Shown piece by piece: positions 23,061 through 32,048 of a stretch of DNA of 64,000 bases. The notes beneath the pieces are model-generated. The model saw only the letters and a list, made by a program, of their open reading frames with translations. It did no database searches and was not told where the DNA came from. This DNA comes from Cyanophora paradoxa (taxonomy: Eukaryota; Glaucocystophyceae; Cyanophorales; Cyanophoraceae), in contig QPMI01000416.1 in assembly GCA_004431415.1 (NCBI GenBank), positions 434,001 through 498,000 on the forward strand, read 5' to 3'. Numbering within the stretch: the stretch's first letter is position 1; the number at the start of each line of letters is the position of its first letter. Position numbers and translations under genes: made by a program.

Positions 23061-23136
23061 GCGTCAGGCCCCCGCGTCCGTCCTGGCCATGGAAGAGAAC
23101 GCCCGCGCCTGGAAGCGTGTCCGAACGGGCGAGTAG
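23061..23136 (+). pseudogene. Stranded C-terminal tail of a MATH-BTB-like gene
   Basis: The frame ends ENARAWKRVRTGE then TAG at 23134-23136. The two complete MATH-BTB genes in this window end ESARVWKRFRTGE and ESAWKRVRTGE, each followed directly by TAG. The nucleotide match around TGGAAGCGTGTCCG...GGCGAGTAG is close to the copy ending at 37655. A weaker resemblance (GGACTCCGG...AGCTGGC) is seen near 22755-22785. MATH and BTB parts are absent, so this is probably a truncated duplicate; a terminal exon of an unseen gene is the alternative. Confidence 0.6.
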
Positions 23137-24004
23137 CCTACAATTTTTCAAATTATGTTCTCTTCGAATTCTTCTCGCGGAGTCGCTCTCTTCAGCTATA
23201 GTTACACATTTTCGATCATTGTGGCACTGCATATATATGCATGCGCAGCTGCTTCTTTGTATTGCACATTGTGGCACCCGCGATCGCGAGCGTGGCACTC
23301 GCATCATGATCGTCTAAGCCTGCAGCGATGAAATAATGAGAAGCGAAGCTTAAGCCAAAATCCAAATTCCGACGGCCGCGGGGCGGGACGGGGAACTCTT
23401 GAAAGGCTGGGCCCGGGGGCAGGTTTCCATGTCGATGTCGACGTCATGGAGCCTCGAGCTCCGAGCGTGAATTCGAAATTATATTACACACCGAGAAATC
23501 GATGATATCGATCGATATCATGAGCGCTTGCCCTGGCGGCCGCGGGCTGTCCCGGGAGTCCAGGCCTGGGCCATGGCCATCTTGCCCTCCCCCACCCGCG
23601 CCCCCCTTCCGCTGCAGCTGGCCCGGAAAAAACGTTTTTACAATGGGATACAAGTACAGCTAGCTCACACGAGGCGAAGCCCAAGCCAAGCACGAAACCA
23701 AAGTCTGCCGACGGGACGCTCTGCAAGGACACGACTGCTCTCTGCTTTGCACTACTACTCAGGCCCAGCTGTGCAGGCAAACCGGCTAACCACTACCGAA
23801 ACCGAACGAACGAGGATGTGTACACGTACAGACTCTACATCTGTCTGTCTGGCGCGACTCGGCGCAAACGCAGGCAGGGGGCACACGCCCGCGGCCAGCC
23901 GCCCGTGGCCGCCTGCCTGCCTGCCTGCCTGCCTGACTCTACGCCCGTATGCCGCCTCGCCTCAAAGCACAGCACAGCGCAGCTGAAAGAACACGGACGG
24001 CGCC

Positions 24005-27000
24005 CTACTGGCTGGAGGAGGAGGAGGCGCCCACGAGGACCTTGACCTGCCCCGCGCCGTCGACGTCCACGATCGCGTCGTCGCCGTCCTTGAGCTGCCC
24101 GTTGAGGATGCACTCGGAGAGCTGGTCCTCCAGGAGGGACATGATCGCGCGGCGGAGCGGGCGGGCGCCCATGGAGGGGTTGAAGCCCTCCTCGACGATG
24201 CGGTTCTTGAAGGCATCCGTCACCGACAGCTGCGCACGCCCGGATCAGATGGAGGGACGGATAGATAGATAGATGCACGGAGCAGAGTAGTAAAGGCGCG
24301 CAGGCGTGCGCACGTTGATCTGGCGCTGGTTCTTGATGCGCTCAAAGGTCTGAGCCAGCAGCAGGTCGGCGATCTGCCGGACCTCGTCCTTGTTAAGCTG
24401 CGGGGGTACACGAAAGCGCGTCAGGCAACGAAGGAAAATGCAGGAAGAGCGTAGCTATATTATATTTTACCTGGCGGAAGACGATGATCTCGTCGACACG
24501 GTTGAGGAACTCGGGGCGGAAGTAGTTCTTGAGCTCGTCGGTCACGAGGCCCTTGATCCGCTGGTAGGACGACTCCTCCTTGTCCTTCTCCGCCTCGATC
24601 GAGAAGCCGATGCCCTGGCCGCCGTCCTGGATCACCTTCGAGCCGATGTTGGACGTCATGATGATCATCGAGTTCTTGAAGTCGACGGTGCGGCCCTGCG
24701 GAGGCGGACGAGCGTCGGGGGGGGGGGGGGGGGGGGGGGGAGGGGGAGGAGCAGGGGTACAGCTTAGCGGACCTTAGAGTCGGTGAGGCGGCCGTCCTCG
24801 AGGACCTGGAGCAGCAGGTCGAAGACGTCGGGGTGCGCCTGCGGCGAAAAGGGTCAGGGGGTACGGGAAGGGGGGGGGGTACGGCGCGCCTTCTCGATTT
24901 CGTCGAAGAGGACGACGGTGTAGGGCCGGCGGCGGACGGCCTCGGTGAGCTGGCCGCCCTCCTGGTAGCCGACGTACCCCGGGGGCGAGCCGATGAGCTT
25001 GGATACGGTGTGGCGCTCCATGTACTCGGACATGTCCAGACCTGTAATAATAATAAGATTTGAGCTTGGACAAGCTTAGATTAATCTAAGAAGCTAGATT
25101 AAGCTAAGAAATTTGATTCGAGCTTGGGCAAGCTTTGATTCGAGCTTGGGCAAGCTTAGATTAGATAGGGCGCACGGATCAAGCTCAAAGCTCAATTAAG
25201 ATTAGATTAGAATAATAGTAAGATTTAAGCTCAAACAAGCTTTAGCTTAGATTAGATTGAGATTAGCTTAAGCTTGAGATTTTTAAGCTTCGATTAGATG
25301 GGGCGCACGGATCATGTTCTGCTCCGAGCCGAAGTAGTACGAGGCGAGGGCCTTGGTCAGCTCCGTCTTGCCGACGCCCGTCGGGCCCGAGAAGATGAAC
25401 GAGGCGATGGGCCGGTTCTCCGACTTGAGGCCCGTGCGCGAGCGCCGGATGGCGCGCGCGATGGCCGTGACAGCCTAAAGAGAGACATAAATAAGCTTGA
25501 GATAGCTTGTATAGCTTGAGATATATAAGGTACCTCGTTCTGGCCGATGACGCGCCCGTGCAGCGTCTCCTCGAGGTGCATGAGCTTGTCCGACTCGGTC
25601 GACGAGATCTTGGAGAGCGGGATGCCCGTCCACTGCGACACGACGTCTGCGATGTCCTCCTCGGTCACCACCGGCGTCTTGTCGTCCTCGGCGGTCGCGA
25701 GCGCGTCCTCGCCCTGCTCCGCCTCCGCCGCGCGCTTGGTCCGCACGATCTCGGCGATGCGCATCTTGAGCTCGGCCTCCTTGTCGCGCAGCTCGCGCGC
25801 CTTCTCGAAGTCCGAGGCGCGGACGGCCGCGTCCTTGTCCTTGCGGAGCGCCAGCATCTGCTTCTCGAGCTCCTTCGCCTCCGGCGGGAGCTGCGAGCGC
25901 AGCAGCCGCACGCGCGACGACGCTGCGCGGCCGTCAGTCAGTCATCAACGGAGCAGGCGGAGTCGGAGTCGGCGGCGGCGCACCCTCGTCGATCAGATCG
26001 ATGGCCTTATCGGGGAGGTACCGGTCAGCGATGTACTGCGACGAAAGCTTCGACGCCGCCTCGAGCGCCTCGTCCCTACCAGCGGCGAAGCGCGCGTTAG
26101 CTAGCTGCGGGCCGAAGCGGCGGCGAGCCTAGGGCGCACGAGATCTTCAGCTTGTGGTGGTCCTCGTACTTCTTGCGCAGGCCGTACAGAATCTCGATCG
26201 ACTCGTCCACGGTCGGCTCGCCAACTGCCGCGGGGCTAAGCGGGCGGAGCGGCGGGGCGGGGGCAGGCGGCAGGGGGGGTACCGATGACGGGCTGGAAGC
26301 GGCGCTCAAGGGCGGCGTCCTTCTCGATGTGCTTCCGGTACTCGTCCAGCGTCGTGGCGCCTGCGCGCGAGAGGGCGGGTCGGTGGGGCGCGGGGCGGGG
26401 CGGGGCCGGGTAGGGCGTCGGCCGTCTCGGGCGCGGCGGCGCACCGATGCACTGGAGCTCGCCGCGGGCAAGCGCGGGCTTGAGAATGTTCGCGGCGTCG
26501 ATGGCGCCCTCAGCCGCGCCGGCGCCGACGAGCTGCGCGCGCGTCAGCGGGCGGCGGGCGGAGGGCGGGACGGGGCGGGGGAGGCGGACCGTGTGGATCT
26601 CGTCGATGACCAGGACGATGTTGCCGTTGGACTTGACCTCGTCCATAATCTTCTTCAGACGCTCCTCGAACTCACCACGGTACTTGGTGCCGGCGATAAG
26701 CAGGCCTGACACGGGCCGGCGGCGCTAAGTGGCAAGCGGCAAGCGGCATGCGCGCCGCGCTGCGCGGCGCGGCGCGGCGCACCAATGTCGAGGCAGACGA
26801 CGCGCTTGTCCTGGAGCAGGTCCGGCACGTCCTTGTTCAGGATGCGCTGGGCCAGGCCCTCCGCGATAGCGGTCTTGCCTGCGTGCCGGCGGCGGCTCGG
26901 CGGGCGCGGGCGCTGCGAGCGCGGAGCCGGCGCGCACCGACACCGGGCTCGCCGACGAGCACGGGGTTGTTCTTCGTGCGGCGGCCGAGGATCTGGATGA

Positions 27001-28347
27001 CACGCTGGATCTCCTTGTCGCGCCCAATGACCTGCGCGACCGCAGTCAGGCCCGCCGCTTCGCCCGCGCGAAGAAGAGGATGCGCACCGGGTCGAGACGG
27101 TCCTCCTGAGCCGCCTTGGACATGTCGGTGGAGAACTCCTCGAGGGTGGCAGTGTTCGCCTTCTTAGAGTCGCCGCCAACGCCGCTGCTCGCGACGGATC
27201 GGTGCCCGCGCACCAAAAAGAGAAAGAAACGAATCGGACTCACACGCCGGCCTCGGCGGACTCGCCCTGCATGCGAATGACGGCCTGGCGGACCTTGGCG
27301 AGGTCGACGCCGAGGTTCTGCAGGACACGGCAGGCGACGCCCTCGCCCTCGCGAACGAGACCCAGGAGCAGGTGCTCCGTGCCGATGTAGTTCTGGCCGA
27401 GCTGCTTGGCTGCGCCGGACGGCGTCAGACGGTTGCGAAGGACGCGGCACGCGCGCCTTGCGGAGCGGGGCGCACCCTCGTCGAGCGACAGCTCAAGGAC
27501 GCGCTTCGCGCGCGGAGTGAACGGAATCTCGACCTGGACAAAGCCGGAGCCGCGGCCAATGATCTTCTCCACCTCCGCACGAGCGTCCTTCAGCGTGATG
27601 TTGAAAGACTTCAGAACCTTCGCGGCGATGCCGGTGCCCTCTCCAATGAGACCGAGGAGGATCTCTGAGGCGGGCGAAACGTGAGAAAGCCGCGGAGGGA
27701 CGCCGGGGACCGGCACGCGGAACGGCTAGCGGACCCTCCGTTCCGACGAAGTTGTGGCCGAGGCGGCGCGCCTCCTCCTGAGACAGCATGACGACCTTGA
27801 TGGCCTTCTCCGTGAACTTCTCGAACATCGCGCGGACGACGAAGACTTGCGCATCACTGCCGCGACGGAGAAAGCGGTCAGCGACCGGCGGGACGGACAT
27901 ACGTGCAGCGCTAAACGCCGAATGTGGCTCATTTGTGACGAAATAACGATCCGAGCGGCGGGATGGGCGAGAAAGGGGAGATCGGTTGTTAGGCAGCATG
28001 ATAGGCGGGGGGGCTCACCCGTGCGCGGCGCCCGCCGTCACGGCCCGCGAGAGAGACTCGCGGAGCTGCTGGTTGGCGTCACGGCCGGCCCGGAGCCGGT
28101 CAACGCAGTTCGTGCGACGGAGGCCAGCGAAGGCCGAGAACCGGGGGGGCGCCGGCAGCGCGGCCGGCCGAACGAAGGTCGGAACTCCGGCCGAGAAGCC
28201 ATACTGTGCGCTGACTGCCGGGCGCGCCTGAGGGATGCGAGGGGCCGGGGCAGCCGACGGCCGGAGAGACGCGAGGAACCGCTGCGGCGCCAATGACACC
28301 GACGCCGGCTGTGTGGACACGACGAACGGTGCCGCGAAGAACTCCAT
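24005..28347 (-). CDS. clpC: ClpC, HSP100 chaperone of the plastid Clp protease (multi-exon)
   Basis: ClpC unfolds proteins with ATP and feeds them to the ClpP barrel in plastids. Reading right to left: ATG at 28347 opens an Ala/Pro/Ser/Arg-rich leader of about 100 residues. The Clp N domain follows ([29 protein letters not shown]; second half [20 protein letters not shown]). NBD1 has Walker A GEPGVGKT, whose second Gly codon is split by an intron near 26890-26940, and [10 protein letters not shown]. The middle domain carries the UVR segment [18 protein letters not shown] (about 25820-25760), which separates ClpC from ClpB. NBD2 has EDDKTP...[40 protein letters not shown] and [11 protein letters not shown]. 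The end [20 protein letters not shown] runs to a stop at 24005. Introns of about 70-270 bp lie throughout. The leader has no strong hydrophobic signal peptide; SAFAG near its end is only loosely like the ASAFAP plastid motif. Plastid location is therefore inferred from family, not proven. Confidence 0.93.
24717..24740 (+). repeat. 24-base G homopolymer in a clpC intron
   Basis: An uninterrupted G run on the + strand; in the transcript this is a C run. It is in an intron of the minus-strand clpC gene between two NBD2 exons. Confidence 0.85.
25151..25315 (-). repeat. Exon end plus 5' splice site duplicated inside a clpC intron
   Basis: On the coding strand the exon ends ATGATCC and is followed by donor GTGCGCCCCATCTAATC (+ coordinates about 25285-25315). 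About 134 bp further into the intron (25151-25182) the same block recurs as TTGATCC GTGCGCCCTATCTAATC. The rest of the intron is AT-rich with many AAGCTT words and a doubled GATTCGAGCTTGGGCAAGCT. Confidence 0.8.
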
Positions 28348-29129
28348 CGTTGCTGTTGGCCCTTTGCCTTTTTTCCAGGGGCCTCTGTACCCGGGGACAA
28401 GCACTGTACCCCAGCTGCACTCAGCCCCCGAATCAAACGCCTGTGACAGCGCCGAGTGAATCCGCTCGTCTCAGCAGTCAAGCCCGCCACCAACGCTCTG
28501 AGCCATCGCGCCATGAACGACCTCCTCATGACCTGCCCACCAGCGCACCAACGCGCGCCATCGTTTGCCTCCGGCGCCCTGGACAGCGGTGCGCGCTTGT
28601 CTTGTTCCCTTGTGCATGATCGCTTCTTTTCTGATCGATTCTGCCCTGTCCGACAGCCCTCCCGACTTTCTCGCCCGCAACTTCGACCACCTCTCCTGGC
28701 TTGACCGCGCCCTCCTCGGCGCCGAGCGCGAAGCCACGAGCTCCCGAGCTTCTGAAAAAGCGGAGTTCAGCGTCCGTGTCCCCGCCCACCGCCTCGGACG
28801 GTTCGCCCGGGTCATCTGTATTCGATTGCGCCTCTCCCCCTGCCGCGATCCGCTCATCCGTCCGCGCGGCGCAGTCTCCTCCGGAAACGAAGGCGTTGAA
28901 AGCGCTGATGGCGCGCGCGGACGCCTCCGTGGTTCGTCCTTGACCGCACGCTTGACCTGTCATATCGCTCTCTGCCAACATCCAAGCTCGCGCGCCCTCG
29001 CAGAAGCATGTCGTGCCAAGAAGCGGTCGCGTAAGCAGGAGAGCTCGTCCCCAGAAGCCCGCGACATCGTGCTGTACAGTGCGCACGCAAGCGAAGCGCC
29101 CCTGTACAGGCCCGCGCCCTCCTGTTCCA
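28348..29129. other. Divergent intergenic region between clpC and the 29-31 kb gene
   Basis: About 780 bp of GC-rich sequence. Open frames exist on both strands (for example 28565-29230 on +), but show no domain and no convincing splice context. It probably contains both promoters and 5' leaders; an unrecognised 5' exon of either gene cannot be excluded. Confidence 0.4.
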
Positions 29130-31023
29130 ATGGCGACCTGTCGCGCAGACAACGTTTTCAAGCAGCCTGGCGAGCGAGTCCCGCGGTCGCGTGCGCTCGA
29201 TTCGCTGCCTTCAAATCCGTCGAAGCCTGACCGCGCCCAGTCGTGGAGGCGGCGTTCAAAGCGACGCGAGACGTTGGCGGTGCCCCGAAGTTCGAGCCTG
29301 CTCTCTTCTCCCGCTACGACTTGAAGGACGCCTCGAAGCCCGGAAAGGTGCGCCCTTCGAGCGTGAAGCGTTCAAGTTGCGCTCCCAGCCACTCCTTAAA
29401 TCATTTCCGCGCGCAGACACGGGACTACCAGATCGTCCGCCTTCGCTTCCCGCCGGACGACGTGCCGACTCTCGAGAGCGCTGTCTCTGGCACGCGCGAG
29501 TACATCGTCGAGGCTCCCGTCCCATTCGCTTGCAGCGGCGCTTGGCTTTGCTGCGCCTGGGATGGTGCGCTTCTTTCGTCTTGACGCGGCTTTGCGCTGC
29601 GCGGCCTTGCGCTGCGCGGCTGACGCGAGCGCCTCGCGCAGTCTCGGGGCAGTGCGTCGTCATCGACGACGGGCTCAAGCCTGCTAACATCCGGGGCTGC
29701 CGCGTCGCGTACCCTGGTCGCGAGGAGAGCGGAGACATCGTCTGCACGGCCCTGCCCGCGGCGGAGATCATCTCGGGCCGCGTCGCTACGTTCTCGCTCC
29801 GCCTCCACTTCAAGCAGGAGAAGCCGAAGAAGACTCGCTTCCGCTTCGTCCTCATTGCGCGCGAGAAGAACGGCGGGCTTCAGCTCTTGATCTCCGACGC
29901 CTTCGCCGTCGGCACGGACTCCGCGCGTGCGCTCTCCAAGCCCTCCCGGCCCGCTTGCGTTTCGCGCCCGACCATCGCCGCAGTGTCCAAGAAGCACAGG
30001 AACGATGCACTGTGCCTGGATCTCGGCGGGCCGGAATTCTACGACGAGGGTGCGGCCTCCTGCGCCCCGCCCCGCCCTCCACGCACACGCGCCGCTGACC
30101 GGTTCCGCGCGCAGCCCGCGGCCAGCGCCGGGGCTCCGTCTCGTCGTCCCCCGCCTCTCCTGCAGGATCGGCCTTCTCATCAGAGCAGGCGTCCCCGGAC
30201 CTTGGGCCGCTGCCGCTGCCGTTGTCCGCTGCTGCCGCTCTGGGGGCCGCGGCCGCCCCAGCGCCGCCCGTGCGTCCCGCGCGCCTCGCCCTCGCCGCCC
30301 GCCCGCCTCTTCGCCCCGCCGACCCTCGCGCAGGCCTGCGCCTGCGGGCAGTTCGCCTCGCCCCTCGCCCAGGGCATCTGCATCCTGCGGCACCTGCAGC
30401 TGGGCTCCCGCGGAGTGGGCCCCCTCACTCCCGAAATGGCCCACGCGCTGGTGCGCTCTCCTTCACCGTCAACTGCGCCGGGCCCTGACAGCACCGCAGC
30501 TCGAGGCCTTGGCGGCCGCCCGCCCGGCACCCTCCCCGAACGGAGGCGGCTTCTCCGCTCCGCCGCCCGCGGCGGGTTACGGCTCCGCCCCGCCCGTGAC
30601 GGGCTTCGGCCCCGCCCCGCCCGCGGCTGGCGACGCGCCGCCCGCGGCCGCCCTTCCGCCGTCCGCGCAAAGCGGCGGTGGCCTCCCCGCTCCGCCCGCG
30701 GGAGCCGGCCCGCCCGCCCCGCCGGCAGCCGCCTTCCACTCGGCGGCGGCCGAAGAACGCCTGGAGGAGGAGGACGGGGGCGGCCTCGCCCCGTTCTCGG
30801 ATTTCACGCCGCAGCACCTCGAAGGTGCGGCTCCCTCCCCCTCTCTCGATCGTTTTTCTTAGCTAATTAAGGATCAGACGCCGAGCCCACTGGATTGGAT
30901 CTAGATCTCGATTCCTACTTGCAGTGGGATGGCGGTCAGTCCGCCCCTGCCTGCCCCCAGCGCGACGCGCTCCTGACCCTCCTCGCAGACACGGCGGGCG
31001 ACACTATGACGCAGGCCCTGTAG
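29130..31023 (+). CDS. Unrecognised multi-exon protein, possible transcription regulator
   Basis: Exons read FSRYDLKDASKPGK (about 29309-29347), then RDYQIVRLRFPPDDVPTLES (from about 29418), AWLCCAWDVSGQCVVIDDGL across an intron, and a compact core with VATFSLRLHFKQE, KTRFRFVLIAREKNGGLQLL and ISDAFAVGTDSAR (about 29640-30045). A Ser/Pro/Ala-rich half follows, including FASPLAQGICILRHLQ (about 30350-30390) and a Gly/Ala/Pro stretch. The end reads DAEPTGLDLDLDSYLQWDGG...LLTLLADTAGDTMTQAL and stops at 31023. The beta-rich core followed by Pro/Ala low complexity and an acidic-hydrophobic tail resembles transcription-factor layout, but I do not recognise the DNA-binding family, so function is unknown. 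The start is uncertain: ATG 29130 is a candidate but its splice to the next exon is not phase-proven. Donor GTGCGC is used repeatedly. Confidence 0.6.
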
Positions 31024-31140
31024 CGGGCCCCGTCCGATGCCCGTTGCCCCTGGGTGATGCACCTTTGCAACACCGGGGGTAGCGGCGCATACGAACCGAC
31101 GGCCTCCTCCTCGACCTTCGAGGGGAGCGCCGACGCGTGA

Positions 31141-31225
31141 CTCGAGTCGGGACCGCGAGGAGCGCGAGGAGAACGAGCTAAGAAGGGGCTCGTTCTCCTC
31201 GCGCTCCTCGCGGTCCCGACTCGAG
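31141..31225. repeat. Hairpin 1: perfect 38-bp inverted repeat
   Basis: Left arm 31141-31178 and right arm 31188-31225 are exact reverse complements (38 of 38), with a 9-base loop (31179-31187). Both ends carry CTCGAG. Confidence 0.95.
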
Positions 31226-31271
31226 ACGGAGCGACGCGACGCGACTCCACGCGACGCGACGCGATACGACG

Positions 31272-31301
31272 CGGCGGGAAGCGCCTCTGCGCTTCCCGCC
31301 G
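31272..31301. repeat. Hairpin 2: 13-bp inverted repeat with 4-base loop
   Basis: Arms 31272-31284 and 31289-31301 pair perfectly around the loop CTCT. The stem core is GGCGGGAAGCGC. Confidence 0.9.
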
Positions 31302-31319
31302 ATCGGAACGCGACGGACC

Positions 31320-31357
31320 AGAAGCGCGGGGGCGTTCTCAGACGCCCTCGCGCTTCT
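31320..31357. repeat. Hairpin 3: 16-bp inverted repeat with one G-U pair
   Basis: Arms 31320-31335 and 31342-31357 pair with one position that would be a G-U wobble in RNA. The loop is 31336-31341. Confidence 0.9.
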
Positions 31358-31366
31358 CGTCCTTCG

Positions 31367-31467
31367 ACGCCTCCGCGATCCTCGGGCGCGGAGCGGCGCG
31401 GGACGAGCGAGCTCCTTCTTGGCTCGCTCGTCCCGCGCCGCTCGGCGCCCGAGGATCGCGGAGGCGT
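31367..31467. repeat. Hairpin 4: 46-bp inverted repeat with one mismatch
   Basis: Arms 31367-31412 and 31422-31467 pair at 45 of 46 positions around a 9-base loop. This is the longest of four tandem hairpins. Confidence 0.95.
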
Positions 31468-32048
31468 TCTTAGTGATTAGGCCTCCAGCCTTTATAGAGC
31501 CTTTAGATTGTAACTGCATATCTTTCATTTGCCTCTTCTTCTTGAAGCTCGGTCTTGAATTGCAGCGGCGCATTTTTTTTGTACCCTTATTTGACTGCCG
31601 TCAAGAGTAGTTCATACGCCGTAGCTGGTTTCGCCAGATCATGTTAAAGGCCTCGCCCATTCTGTAATGCCAGGACTCTCGCTCAGCGGCTGAGTTGGCA
31701 CACGGCGGCACGGTTATTTTCAACTGTGATCAATTAACTTTTTGAAACGCGCGTCAAACCTTCGCCAGTAGTCTTGAAGCGCGTCGACACTTCGCCAGTC
31801 TTAGTCTGCTGCTTATGTCACAGTGCCTCTATATTATATTAAATTATTTGAATATTAAGCTGCCAGGCTAGCTGCATAGCGCTGCTAATTGTTCTAACTA
31901 ATAATAATCTAGATCTACTGTTTCATCTGAGCAACTGACAAGGGGAAAATTGAAAGAAGTGGACCCGGCCTAGACTCTAGAAGACCCAATTGCAAGCTGA
32001 AAAAAAGAAACTAGCACTGCTGCTATGCATATGACTAAATTTGTAGGG

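Larger units (their letters stand above)
21876..24004. other. Convergent intergenic region
   Basis: This is between the stop of the COPII gene (+) and the stop of clpC (-). It contains a tandemly duplicated segment (22066-22456), a short AAGC repeat near 22650-22670, a 37-base G run, and a fragment matching the MATH-BTB C-terminal tail (23061-23136). A GCCT repeat lies near 23910-23935. Two places hold a palindromic GCATATATATGC (22119 and 23229). No complete gene is supported. Confidence 0.5.
31024..32048. other. Convergent spacer with hairpin cluster and AT-rich part
   Basis: This lies between the stop of the gene ending at 31023 (+) and the stop of the MATH-BTB gene ending at 32049 (-). 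31141-31467 holds four inverted repeats (listed separately). 31470-32040 is AT-richer, unlike its surroundings, and probably contains the two 3' UTRs. No protein gene is supported. Confidence 0.55.

Noticed and set aside
22566-23313. Plus-strand frames near 22566-22973 and 23117-23317 as small genes
   Set aside because: The first runs into the G homopolymer and the second has no domain. Only the WKRVRTGE tail is meaningful by comparison with paralogues.
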